Assembly: GCA_964572745.1 (NCBI GenBank)
Contig: CAZNFT010000016.1
Coordinates: 1-37,902 of the forward strand
Reading direction: 5' to 3'
Length of the DNA stretch: 37,902 nucleotides
Source: M50B103 sp041667565
Lineage (GTDB): Bacteria; Fidelibacterota; Fidelibacteria; Fidelibacterales; Fidelibacteraceae
The notes beneath the pieces are model-generated. The model did not search any database, was not told the origin of the DNA, and worked only from the letters and a program-made list of their open reading frames with translations. The translations under genes and the position numbers were made by a program. This document shows, in pieces, positions 14,205-22,715 of this stretch; the first letter of the stretch is position 1; every line of letters starts with the position of its first letter.

Positions 14205-16796
14205 TTAATGGGAGTTTATGCAAAAGGTTCTAATATTATTATCCTCAAGATCCAGCATATATTTTTTCCCGGTTAATAATTCTCCTCGGAGCATTTTGTC
14301 AGCCAGATAATTTTCAATTTTCTGTTGCATTAAACGCTTAAGCGGTCTTGCACCAAAATCAGGATCATAAGCTGCTTTTGCAAGCCAATGCTTTGCTTTT
14401 TCACTCAATTCCATTGAAATGTTCTGGTGGGCCAGTCTTTCTTGTATGCGCTTGAATTGAATACTTACAATTGATGTCAATTGCTCAATACTAAGAACCT
14501 GGAAAGTGACGATCTCGTCAATTCTATTTATAAACTCAGGTTTAAATTGTTGACGAAGTATATCTTGTAAGCGCTTATCAAGAGTATTGAAAGCCGTCCC
14601 TTTGCTAAATATATCGGCAGCAAAATTAGAACCCAGATTAGAGGTCATAATGATTAGGCTATTCCTGAAATCAACCGTGCGACCTTTTCCGTCCGTTAAA
14701 CGGCCATCATCCAATATCTGAAGCAAGATATTAAAAACATCCGGGTGAGCTTTTTCTATTTCATCCAAGAGAATAACGGAATAAGGGCGGCGACGAACAC
14801 TTTCTGTTAATTTGCCACCTTCCTCATATCCTACATATCCCGGAGGTGCTCCGATAAGACGAGATACTGAATGTCTCTCCATGAATTCAGACATGTCAAA
14901 ACGCAGCATGGCATGTTCATCATCGAAAAGAAAATGTGCCAATGCGCGGGATAATTCGGTTTTGCCCACGCCTGTCGGTCCAAGAAACAGAAAGGATCCG
15001 ATAGGTCGATTCTCATCAGATAAGCCGCTACGACTTCTTCTAACGGCATTTGCGACGGCTAACAAAGCGTTGTCCTGGCCTATAACCCGTTCATGAAGAT
15101 GATCTTCAAGTTCAAGCAGACGGTCATTTTCGGATTGTAACATTCTGTTAATGGGTATCCCGGTCCAACGACTGACAACATCGGCGATATCCTCTTCATC
15201 GACTTCTTCCTTTAGCATGGGAGATTTTCCATGAAGCTCGGCCAGTTTTTTCTTGCCTTCTTCTAATTTATTTTGCATTTCAAGCAAAGAACCGTAACGG
15301 ATCTGCGCAACTTTTTCGTATTCACCCCGACGCTCAGCATCGGCTTCATCTGCCTTTAATTGGTCAATAGAAGTCTTTATCTGCTGTATATCCTGGATCA
15401 AAGATTTTTCGGACATCCATTGGACTTTAAGAACTTCATGCTCTTCCTTTAATCGTGATAGTTCTTTTTTTAATTCTGTTAAGCGTTCTTTAGAACGAGC
15501 ATCTTTTTCCTTTTTAAGCGCTTGTTTTTCAATTTCAAGTTGAACACGGCGACGTTCAAGTTCATCCAACTCTTCCGGCATACTATCGATAGCTACACGC
15601 AAATGCGAGGCAGCTTCATCTATGAGATCAATGGCTTTATCAGGTAAGAATCTATCCGTAATATATCTATGTGATAATCTTGCTGCAGAAACCAATGCGC
15701 CATCGGTAATTCGTACGCCATGATGGATATCGTATTTTTCTTTAATTCCTCTTAGAATAGAGACCGTATCCTCAACATTAGGTTCAGTGACCAATATTTT
15801 CTGGAAACGCCTTTCTAAAGCTGTATCCGTTTCAATGTATTTACGGTATTCATTCAATGTAGTTGCTCCCACACAGTGCAGCGATCCACGAGCTAAAGCA
15901 GGTTTTAACATATTCCCTGCATCCACTGCGCCTTCGGAATTACCGGCTCCCACTATCAAATGTAATTCATCAATGAATAAAATGATCTTACCATTGGAAC
16001 TTTCAACTTCTTTTAAGACAGATTTAAATCTATCTTCAAATTCTCCACGATATTTTGCACCGGCTAATATCGATGCAATATCCAGCATAATGATCTGTTT
16101 ATCCTTTAATGAATCCGGGACATCGGCATTGACAATACGCTGTGCTAATCCTTCAACTATAGCTGTCTTCCCCACTCCCGGCTCACCGATCAATACAGGG
16201 TTGTTCTTTGTCCGTCTCGCTAAAATTTCAATAGCGCGACGTATCTCTTCATCACGACCAATCACAGGATCTAGCTTAGAGTTTTTAGCTGCTTCCGTAA
16301 GATCTATGCCAAAACGTTCCAGGGCTTCGTATTTTGATTCCGGATTTGCATCATTAACACTTTGTCCGCCACGCACTTTTTGTAGAATTTTCAAGAATTG
16401 GTCTTTAGAAAAATTATTTTCCTTTAAAACATCTGCAGTGCTTTTTTTGTCAAACATTTGCAAAAAAATATGTTCAACACTCACATATTCGTCTTTTATA
16501 CGCTGGGCATCTTTTTCGGCATCATTGAATAATTTTAATAATTCATGACTGAGATGCGCTTGTGAAACAGAACCCAAACGCGGTAATTGTGAAAGCTTTT
16601 CTTCAGTACTTTGGATAAAATCTTCGACATTATTCTCACTCAATTTTATCAATCGCGGGATCAAGCCATCATCTTGTGTAAGCAAAGCATATAATAAATG
16701 TATGGGAAGTATCTCTTCCTGTCCATGTTCTTCTGCAAGAAATTGTGAACGCTGTATAGCCTCTTTGCTTTTTTCGGTATATTTATTAAAATTCAT
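14205..16796 (-). CDS. clpB: ATP-dependent disaggregase ClpB
   Basis: Hexameric AAA+ chaperone that, with DnaK, pulls apart protein aggregates after stress. The 863 residues are full length. The N-terminal Clp repeat domain covers about 1-145. The first ATPase has Walker A GEPGVGKT (204-211) and Walker B ILFIDELH. The long coiled middle domain (about 410-530, Lys/Glu/Leu-rich, with RRVQLEIEKQALKKEKD) separates ClpB from ClpA/ClpC. The second ATPase has GPTGVGKT, VILLDEIEKAH and the sensor GARPLKR. GGAG lies 7 bases before the ATG. It is monocistronic between a convergent unit and the amidase gene. No CIRCE repeat is seen upstream. Confidence 0.98.
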   Translation of the reverse strand: MNFNKYTEKSKEAIQRSQFLAEEHGQEEILPIHLLYALLTQDDGLIPRLIKLSENNVEDFIQSTEEKLSQLPRLGSVSQAHLSHELLKLFNDAEKDAQRIKDEYVSVEHIFLQMFDKKSTADVLKENNFSKDQFLKILQKVRGGQSVNDANPESKYEALERFGIDLTEAAKNSKLDPVIGRDEEIRRAIEILARRTKNNPVLIGEPGVGKTAIVEGLAQRIVNADVPDSLKDKQIIMLDIASILAGAKYRGEFEDRFKSVLKEVESSNGKIILFIDELHLIVGAGNSEGAVDAGNMLKPALARGSLHCVGATTLNEYRKYIETDTALERRFQKILVTEPNVEDTVSILRGIKEKYDIHHGVRITDGALVSAARLSHRYITDRFLPDKAIDLIDEAASHLRVAIDSMPEELDELERRRVQLEIEKQALKKEKDARSKERLTELKKELSRLKEEHEVLKVQWMSEKSLIQDIQQIKTSIDQLKADEADAERRGEYEKVAQIRYGSLLEMQNKLEEGKKKLAELHGKSPMLKEEVDEEDIADVVSRWTGIPINRMLQSENDRLLELEDHLHERVIGQDNALLAVANAVRRSRSGLSDENRPIGSFLFLGPTGVGKTELSRALAHFLFDDEHAMLRFDMSEFMERHSVSRLIGAPPGYVGYEEGGKLTESVRRRPYSVILLDEIEKAHPDVFNILLQILDDGRLTDGKGRTVDFRNSLIIMTSNLGSNFAADIFSKGTAFNTLDKRLQDILRQQFKPEFINRIDEIVTFQVLSIEQLTSIVSIQFKRIQERLAHQNISMELSEKAKHWLAKAAYDPDFGARPLKRLMQQKIENYLADKMLRGELLTGKKYMLDLEDNNIRTFCINSH

Positions 16797-16864
16797 TTTT
16801 TTCTCCTTTTTAATTTCATTTTCCTCAGTCTTTATCTTACAATTTTCATACCAAAGAATTATTT

Positions 16865-16878
16865 TGTCAATTTGTCAA
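16865..16878 (-). promoter_or_regulatory. Tandem TTGACA boxes upstream of clpB
   Basis: On the minus strand TTGACA occurs twice, eight bases apart (16873-16878 and 16865-16870), about 70-80 bases above the clpB start. No standard -10 lies at 16-18 bases from either; the nearest, TATGAA, is 14 bases from the second. This is a candidate -35 region only. Confidence 0.3.
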
Positions 16879-16981
16879 TGAAAAATCAGAAATCACTGAC
16901 ATAAAGGCAGTTAGATACGAAAGCTTATGACATATTGGCAATCATAAATGGAGATACATTCACTATATTCTTGATATAGAA

Positions 16982-17019
16982 ATCCCGGATAATTATATCA
17001 AGAGACATTTATCCGGGAT
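16982..17019 (-). terminator. Hairpin after the amidase gene
   Basis: Inverted repeat with perfect 11-base arms ATCCCGGATAA (16982-16992) and TTATCCGGGAT (17009-17019). It lies 23 bases past the end of the minus-strand amidase gene. On that strand it is followed by only TTCTATAT, so it may stop polymerase weakly or protect the mRNA end. Confidence 0.55.
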
Positions 17020-17041
17020 AGGATGGTTAAAAATACAATTT

Positions 17042-20000
17042 TTATTTTGATATTTTTTCGTCTATATAGTCTTCTATGGATTTTGCAATGGCTTCGGCAA
17101 TAGTCTGACGAAAAGCGGGATCAGCAAGTTTATTTTCATCCTCAGCATGGCTCATAAAAGCCTTTTCCACAAGAATAGAAGGTCTGTTGCTCATGCGACA
17201 CATCATATAATTGAAAGATCCCACAATACCAAATTCATCAAGTCCAAGTTCAAGCAAGTTTTCATAGGTCAATTCCGCAAATGATCGCCAAAAAGGATTA
17301 TGATAATAAGTACTTGTACCGGCAACACGTAAATAATCACCACCGGCGGCATTTGCATGTATGGATACAAATAAGTCTGCATCTACTTCTTCAGTTATTT
17401 TCCATCTGTCTCTTAACTTGATCTCGCTATCTCCGGGACGGATTTCGACAACATCATATCCTTTTTTTCTTAATATTTCGATCAAGCGTTCAGATGTATC
17501 GAGGTTAATATCTTTTTCCTTTAAACCTGATAAACCCACGGCTCCCCAATTCCACGGCCCTCCGTGACCGGCCTCAATAGCAATTTTTAAAGAATCCTTT
17601 TCAGGAGGATGTTTGACCGATAAAGTCAAATATCCGGCGTGTTGTTTCAGATCATAACCCCAGATATCATTATCTTTTAAATATACATAAATATCATAAG
17701 TTTCAGCGTTCAGCTGTTCCCAGCTAACATGATCTATCACTTCTAAACCGCTGAGATGTGTTAACCAAGTTGAGCTGGATTGAACACCAAAAAGTCGTAA
17801 ACGCAATCGATTCAATTCCGGTTGCGGTAGTAAGGCGTAAGGGACCGGTTCCGGCCAGGGTATAGTCAGGACGTCTTTCATACTATCGGGCTTTACATGG
17901 AGATTATAGAGCTGATAATGAGGGATTGGGGTCGTTGCCGGGAGTTCTTTTACTTCATTTTCAGGAATATAGGCATATTCGCTCTCCGATAACTTTAATC
18001 TGTAATTTGATCCAAATTTACCATCACATCTAAAACGTACTCCGGGAGCAAATTCTGCCATATATGGTCCGCCAAGTCTTACTTCTCCCAAAGAATAGGA
18101 AGCCTGTGAAAATTCTGCAATGCTTTCAAGAACAGGAAACTTGTGCTCAGGAATGATCTTAAGAATCGTTGGTAAAGTATATGAATAATTTTTACCTGCT
18201 CTATCACGAGCAGCAACTTGCAAATAGACTGTTGAATATATCTCGAAAGCGGCTGAAGGTATTTCTGCAACATATCGCTTTCCGTTGAACTTACAAGGAT
18301 AAATTTTTCCATTGGCATATAATAAAACCGTATCAAGTTCCTCGGGCATCATGGATGCGAAAGAAATATTCAAATGATCATCAGGTGGCAAAAATACCGT
18401 ATCTCTAGGAGAAACAGAGCTCAATAACACCGCATGTTTTGTTGTTGTATCTGGACAATTCCCCATGAAAATATCTTCATAGATGAGTGCTTCATTCTCA
18501 GTCAGTAAGGTTCCGCGGACTTTTGTGGTCTGCCCATAGGGTTTAAAAGGAATATCTTTCCAGAAAATACGCGTATTGCTGTAAGGAATCATGACTTCAT
18601 CATTGATACTGCTAATACCTTCACTTGCTCTAAAAAGAAAAGCAAAACTTGAGTCTCTAGTCATAAAAGAAGGAGCTTTTCGCAACTCAATAAAATGTTC
18701 GGGTCGCTGAACCCGTTTATTGGATATCAGATCATAGCGATAAGGTTTTACCCATCCACGAGTTTCAAAACGCATTTTTAATTTCACGCTTTGAAGCTTT
18801 AGTGTTCGAGGTTTTTCACTTAGACTGATATGAACAAGTCCTTGAGAATCAAGAAAGTGTAGTCGTCCATTATCTTCATTTCTAATAAGACTGCCTTTTA
18901 TTTCCTGACCACTCATATCCAGTTGAACAGCAAAAGCAGAATGATGAGTTCTTGCCATATAAGGGAGCTCAGCTGAAGTGTCAAAGATCTGTTTAGCCTG
19001 AAGCGCATCACCAGCAGAATAGATCACAAAAGCATTGGCCCCATTTTTTTTAAGTTGATCAATGGATTTTTTTACATCAGAGCAGCGATAAACATCAGTA
19101 TCACCTCGTAAGGAAGGCAAAATATTGTTGACCTTAGCATTCTTGTCTTTATATTGATTATAGAAAAAAACTGTATTTTTACTTCTATCGTGCATTAGCG
19201 GAATAAGGGCATCAACAATGGACATATCCAGCCAAGTTTGTCCATCCTGCATAAAATAATTATCAGCCGGATCCATATCTTTTTTCTTTTTATCAAAGGT
19301 CCTGAGAGGATGTATTTCTGCAGACAAAAAGAGATAAGGTTTTATGAGTCTGACTTCTGTAGTTAAGGCTTCAAGGCAAGATGTTATCGCTTCGCCTGCA
19401 AATGAGATCTCATCTTTTGCAAAGAAATCTTTTACCAGCAAATATTTTTCCCGAAAAGCCTTTCTTGATAATATTTTATCCCCGGGATAATGTACACCAC
19501 TAAACGATATGCCATCCAAATCATATTCTTTAACAAGAAAAGAAACTCGGGATTTAAGATAGGCGATTACCTCCGGATCCATAGGATCTAAATAGAAAGC
19601 TGCATTATAGTCAAGAAATTCATCCAAGTCGTCTTTTAAAAACCAATCGCGATGCCTATTAAAAACATGATCAGGTGACTGAGGTTTAGTGAACCTTGAA
19701 TAAGCTTTCAGGACATCGAATTTAGCATAGAATTGCAGACCTGCTTCATGAGCAAGTTTTAAAGCAAGTTCCAGTGGATCAAATCCGGGAGCTTTTTCAT
19801 TAAAATATGTTGACCAGGAAACTTCAGGATGTGGATAGACACTCTCACCTGCCTCACGGACTTCAAAAAATATTGCATTATAATTTTGGGCTTTTGCTTC
19901 CTGAATAATGTTAGTGATCCTTGAAATTTTGCCCTCGCTACCTTCTTCATATGCCCAATCGCTGATCGGTACTGTTAATCCCTGCAAAGCTGGTTCCGCA

Positions 20001-20086
20001 AAAACCGGAACAGCAAAAATTAGAATAAAAAATAAAACTAAAGACTTAAAGATTAAACTTTTCCTGGATTTTTTTAAAACTTTCAT
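17042..20086 (-). CDS. Exported GHL10-type glycoside-hydrolase-like and N-acetylmuramoyl-L-alanine amidase fusion
   Basis: 1014 residues. A basic start and hydrophobic core (11-30, ending PVFA) form a signal peptide, so it acts outside the cytoplasm. Residues about 33-400 resemble the glycosyl-hydrolase-like 10 (GHL10) TIM barrel: QNYNAIFFEVREAGESVYP, a DLDGISFSGVHYPG strand and NGANAFVIYSAGD near its end. About 410-820 is beta-rich linker with Ig-like or fibronectin-like stretches. The end (826-1014) is an Amidase_3 domain with zinc ligands His841 (EAGHGG), Glu857 (KEKDINL) and His910 (SIHANA) and catalytic Glu974 (VEKAFMS). It should cut the peptide from muramic acid in peptidoglycan, with the barrel perhaps binding or cleaving glycan. 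GHL10 proteins are usually separate, so the fusion is notable. Start ATG follows GAAGGG. A clear promoter lies just upstream, and a decayed copy of its 5' end is at 20461-20504. Confidence 0.9.
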   Translation of the reverse strand: MKVLKKSRKSLIFKSLVLFFILIFAVPVFAEPALQGLTVPISDWAYEEGSEGKISRITNIIQEAKAQNYNAIFFEVREAGESVYPHPEVSWSTYFNEKAPGFDPLELALKLAHEAGLQFYAKFDVLKAYSRFTKPQSPDHVFNRHRDWFLKDDLDEFLDYNAAFYLDPMDPEVIAYLKSRVSFLVKEYDLDGISFSGVHYPGDKILSRKAFREKYLLVKDFFAKDEISFAGEAITSCLEALTTEVRLIKPYLFLSAEIHPLRTFDKKKKDMDPADNYFMQDGQTWLDMSIVDALIPLMHDRSKNTVFFYNQYKDKNAKVNNILPSLRGDTDVYRCSDVKKSIDQLKKNGANAFVIYSAGDALQAKQIFDTSAELPYMARTHHSAFAVQLDMSGQEIKGSLIRNEDNGRLHFLDSQGLVHISLSEKPRTLKLQSVKLKMRFETRGWVKPYRYDLISNKRVQRPEHFIELRKAPSFMTRDSSFAFLFRASEGISSINDEVMIPYSNTRIFWKDIPFKPYGQTTKVRGTLLTENEALIYEDIFMGNCPDTTTKHAVLLSSVSPRDTVFLPPDDHLNISFASMMPEELDTVLLYANGKIYPCKFNGKRYVAEIPSAAFEIYSTVYLQVAARDRAGKNYSYTLPTILKIIPEHKFPVLESIAEFSQASYSLGEVRLGGPYMAEFAPGVRFRCDGKFGSNYRLKLSESEYAYIPENEVKELPATTPIPHYQLYNLHVKPDSMKDVLTIPWPEPVPYALLPQPELNRLRLRLFGVQSSSTWLTHLSGLEVIDHVSWEQLNAETYDIYVYLKDNDIWGYDLKQHAGYLTLSVKHPPEKDSLKIAIEAGHGGPWNWGAVGLSGLKEKDINLDTSERLIEILRKKGYDVVEIRPGDSEIKLRDRWKITEEVDADLFVSIHANAAGGDYLRVAGTSTYYHNPFWRSFAELTYENLLELGLDEFGIVGSFNYMMCRMSNRPSILVEKAFMSHAEDENKLADPAFRQTIAEAIAKSIEDYIDEKISK

Positions 20087-20116
20087 GAGAACCCTTCTTC
20101 TTAGTTATATGGTATA

Positions 20117-20145
20117 AATATATTAAAAGATGTATCGGCTAGCAA
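20117..20145 (-). promoter_or_regulatory. Promoter of the GHL10-amidase gene
   Basis: On the minus strand, TTGCTA (20140-20145), exactly 17 bases, then TATATT (20117-20122), which places transcription start near 20110 and leaves a leader of about 24 bases. The layout matches the tRNA-Pro and rimP promoters in this window. The -35 overlaps one arm of an imperfect inverted repeat (20137-20144 and 20165-20172, GGCTAGCA/TGCTAGCT). Confidence 0.6.
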
Positions 20146-20505
20146 GAAAAGAGCTAAAAAAGTATGCTAGCTCCAAATCATGCTTAAATAAATTTTGGGT
20201 GGAAAAATGATATTATTCAACTGCAAAATATGCTATTTAAATAATAAATATAAGCAATCTACAGTTTTAGAGCGATATACCATAATTCTAGCCGACTCCA
20301 TATGGTTCAACTTTGCAAATATAGATATCAAAAATTAGAAAGAAGTTGAGGATAATAATAAAAAAAGAAGTATAATTACACTCTTGATGGTGAAGTCCTC
20401 CCATAATTAGGAGTAATTAAAAGTAATATTATAGACCAAAAGACAAGATTAATTCTGATTTTTTTTTAAAACTTTCTTAAGGATTTTTCTACTCAGTTAT
20501 ATGTG
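20146..20505. other. AT-rich gene-free stretch with a decayed copy of the amidase 5' end
   Basis: No open frame of note on either strand. The segment 20461-20504 aligns without gaps to 20069-20112, which spans the leader, ribosome site and first codons of the amidase gene: 35 of 44 bases are identical, with the start ATG changed to AAG and the ribosome site lost. The rest is featureless apart from a small CTCC/GGAG hairpin (20398-20413) in AT-rich DNA. Confidence 0.55.
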
Positions 20506-20567
20506 AGTGAGATGTAAAAATCTCGCTAAAATTAAAACAGGAGAATTTTATTTCTCCTGTTTTTTTG
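20506..20567 (-). terminator. Tandem hairpins ending the tRNA-Pro transcript
   Basis: The nearer hairpin pairs AACAGGAGAA (20536-20545) with TTCTCCTGTT (20552-20561); read on the minus strand it is followed by TTAATTTTA, and on the plus strand by a long T-run, so it works in both directions. A second hairpin, AGTGAGAT with ATCTCGCT (20506-20527), follows on the minus strand. Confidence 0.8.
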
Positions 20568-20570
20568 CTG

Positions 20571-20644
20571 TCGGAGCGACAGGATTTGAACCTGCGGCCC
20601 CTTGAACCCCATTCAAGTGCGCTACCGGGCTGCGCCACGCTCCG
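20571..20644 (-). tRNA. tRNA-Pro (anticodon GGG)
   Basis: 74 bases folding as a full cloverleaf: acceptor CGGAGCG with CGCTCCG, D-stem GCGC/GCGC, anticodon stem CTTGA/TCAAG around ATGGGGT (anticodon GGG, reading CCC and CCU), T-loop GTTCAAATC, discriminator A. The 3' CCA is not encoded. Its promoter and terminator are both visible, so it is transcribed alone. Confidence 0.95.
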
Positions 20645-20656
20645 AAAAAGCAGATT

Positions 20657-20685
20657 AATATAGAATAATTATAGCTTTAGTGCAA
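20657..20685 (-). promoter_or_regulatory. Promoter of tRNA-Pro
   Basis: On the minus strand, TTGCAC (20680-20685), exactly 17 bases, then TATATT (20657-20662). This is 12 bases from the mature tRNA 5' end and identical in both boxes to the rimP operon promoter. Confidence 0.7.
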
Positions 20686-20921
20686 TAGCTTAAATGTAAT
20701 TTATAAAAGAAATTGTAAAAAAGACTACTCGGCTCAGCGATCACAAGTAGAAGCATATCTTCTTAATAAAGCCTTATAAAAAGTGATGTGGGGTGCGGAA
20801 AAAATCTCTCGCAAATCAGATAGTGCTGGCTCATAGAAAAGGATCTAGTAAATAATTTTAGCCATAAAAAAAGACATAAGATCTTTTGTGCCTTAATTTC
20901 TTATTATTGATTATCAGTTTT

Positions 20922-21707
20922 CTATTCATTAAGTATAGCAATTATATCATTGATGTTTTTAGAGATTTTCTTTAATAATTCCTTAACTTCAGGGAGAGAT
21001 TCAGATTCAGGCTGAGGCTTGGGTTGAAGAATAGGTTGAGGAATAGGGTTTGTATCCAGAGTAATGGCTAGATCTTCTGCTTCAGACATATCGTTTTCAT
21101 CTTCATCCTGATCATCGAGAGGGTAAATAAATGTTTCTTTTGTAGGAGGCACGATCTCAAATTCCAGGCTAACCTGATTGGCCTTCTTGTCTTCTTCTGT
21201 TTCTTCATCAGTCCCCTGCTGACCATTGTCCTGGGTTTTATCTAAGGGTTCATCAAGTTCCAAAATGCTATCTATGCCTTCATCAGGGTTAATATCAGCT
21301 TTTATTTCATCAATTTCTTCATTTTTGTCAAGATTTTCCACTTCTATTGCGGGTGGAAGGATTTCATCCTCTTTTTTATCCCTGACAGAATCTGACTCAG
21401 GTGTCTCTTCCATCAGAGCTTCTCTTAATTCCTTGACTTTTCTATCATAAAATTTTTCTTTTTTTAAACTTTGAATTAGTTCATCTGCATCTTGAATAGA
21501 TAAAGACCTTCCATGAACATAATGATTAATTAAAAGAATCATATCAATATCTGCTTCTTTGTACAAACGGTTGCCGGCACGATTTCTTTGAGGATTTAAA
21601 TCCTTAAATTCCTTTTCCCAATATCGAATGGCAGAAGCTTTAATCTCAAGCATATCCGATATCTCAGAAATAGAATAATAAAGCTTTTTAATTTTTTTAT
21701 ACTTCAT
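20922..21707 (-). CDS. MerR-like transcriptional regulator with long acidic tail
   Basis: 261 residues. The N-terminal winged helix-turn-helix (about 8-80) reads YYSISEISDMLEIKASAIRYWEKEF, then NRAGNRLYKEADIDMILLI, which matches the single-HTH MerR-like regulators common in Bacteroidetes-type bacteria. After residue 95 it turns into a strongly acidic low-complexity region (Asp/Glu runs, then PQPILQPKPQPESE) and ends in a helix, VKELLKKISKNINDIIAILNE, which could dimerise. There is no cysteine-rich metal-binding site as in classical MerR. It is monocistronic: the upstream deacetylase has its own terminator, and no target gene can be named from position. Start ATG follows AGGATG. Confidence 0.85.
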   Translation of the reverse strand: MKYKKIKKLYYSISEISDMLEIKASAIRYWEKEFKDLNPQRNRAGNRLYKEADIDMILLINHYVHGRSLSIQDADELIQSLKKEKFYDRKVKELREALMEETPESDSVRDKKEDEILPPAIEVENLDKNEEIDEIKADINPDEGIDSILELDEPLDKTQDNGQQGTDEETEEDKKANQVSLEFEIVPPTKETFIYPLDDQDEDENDMSEAEDLAITLDTNPIPQPILQPKPQPESESLPEVKELLKKISKNINDIIAILNE

Positions 21708-21884
21708 AAAACATCCTATTGATTTAGCTTTAATTTACAGCGATAAGTAGCTAATAATCAAGTGTATTTTTAAGTTATTTAATGTAAGTAAAGCTTGAAA
21801 TGCTTTCTAAAATCTGAGTTTTAAAAGAGAGATTAATGCTTTTATTTAAGCTAAAACAAAACAGTTTGACATGTATATTTGCGC

Positions 21885-21910
21885 AAAAAAAAACGGAGTT
21901 CTTAAGTCCG
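21885..21910 (-). terminator. Terminator of the rimP-to-deacetylase operon
   Basis: On the minus strand, CGGACTT and AACTCCG (21894-21910) pair with one mismatch, followed by nine Ts (21885-21893). It lies 25 bases after the deacetylase stop. Confidence 0.7.
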
Positions 21911-21935
21911 GGACTTCTTGCTTATACTCTAAAAT

Positions 21936-22715
21936 CTACAGATGATCAGGATCTATGTTTTTTTTAGAACTTACTTTTTGCTTCATTCTGGACAATAGCG
22001 AAAATGAATGAAAAAAAGCTTCTTTAATATGAGCAAAAAACATGCTTGAAGATCCTTGCTGTATTTTTCTTAATACTGAATATTTATTATCTACAAGGCG
22101 ATAAACTGAAGAGCGTTTTATTACACCATAACGAGATCGCTCCGTATAACCTACAAGATTTTTGTAAGCTGCTTTTTTAGCTTTCTCTACAATTTCTTTA
22201 GTGTAATTACCAAACGGAAAACAGAAGCTTTCCACGTCCTCCCCCACTAAGTCTTCAAGAATAGCTTTAGACTCCTGCAGATCATTCATTGCTTCTTCTG
22301 AGCTCATAGAGGTTATCACGAGATGATCTAAACCATGCGAGCCTATTTCCCAGCCTGCATGATGAAGTTTAAGAATACTTTCCTTATCCATGTGCCTGGA
22401 GTAGATCTTCCCCGGAGTAAAATCCCAGGTATTATTTTTTCCCATATAATTGCAAATAACAAATATACTTGCGGTAAAACCTAATTCTTGCAAAAGCGGA
22501 AATGCATTTTTGTAAACACTTTCATAGGCATCGTCAAATGTAATGACAAAATAATTATCTTGAGGATTTGCTAGATATTCTTTTAGACTTTTACCAATAT
22601 AACCCTTTTTTGCCAAGTACCTCATTTGTCGTTCAAATTGTTTTGGATACAACATCGTAAATGAGAGTTCCCACTGAGTGCTCACTTTATGATATGCCAA
22701 TACCGGATAATTCAT
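21936..22715 (-). CDS. Polysaccharide deacetylase (NodB-type, CE4) family protein
   Basis: 259 residues with a NodB homology domain, a metal-dependent deacetylase fold acting on N- or O-acetyl groups of sugars. Motif 1 is TFDDAYES with Asp61/Asp62, motif 2 SHGLDH gives metal ligands His127 and His131, and motif 3 is the FPFGNY segment. The usual later catalytic His motif is not obvious, so the substrate and even activity are uncertain. No signal peptide is seen (it starts MNYPVLAYHKVS), which points to a cytoplasmic role or export by another route. It starts directly at the stop of the M16 peptidase gene and is the last gene of the operon. Confidence 0.88.
   Translation of the reverse strand: MNYPVLAYHKVSTQWELSFTMLYPKQFERQMRYLAKKGYIGKSLKEYLANPQDNYFVITFDDAYESVYKNAFPLLQELGFTASIFVICNYMGKNNTWDFTPGKIYSRHMDKESILKLHHAGWEIGSHGLDHLVITSMSSEEAMNDLQESKAILEDLVGEDVESFCFPFGNYTKEIVEKAKKAAYKNLVGYTERSRYGVIKRSSVYRLVDNKYSVLRKIQQGSSSMFFAHIKEAFFHSFSLLSRMKQKVSSKKNIDPDHL

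Noticed and set aside
15787..16548. 253-codon open frame on the plus strand inside clpB
   Set aside because: Antisense to an intact, strongly conserved ClpB; it is the mirror of its codon pattern, with no ribosome site of note.
16797..16920. CIRCE (HrcA) operator before clpB
   Set aside because: I looked for TTAGCACTC-N9-GAGTGCTAA and related halves and found none; only tandem TTGACA boxes are present.
20087..20570. A non-coding RNA or riboswitch in the gene-free stretch
   Set aside because: The few hairpins are short or belong to the tRNA terminator, and no known riboswitch core is recognisable.
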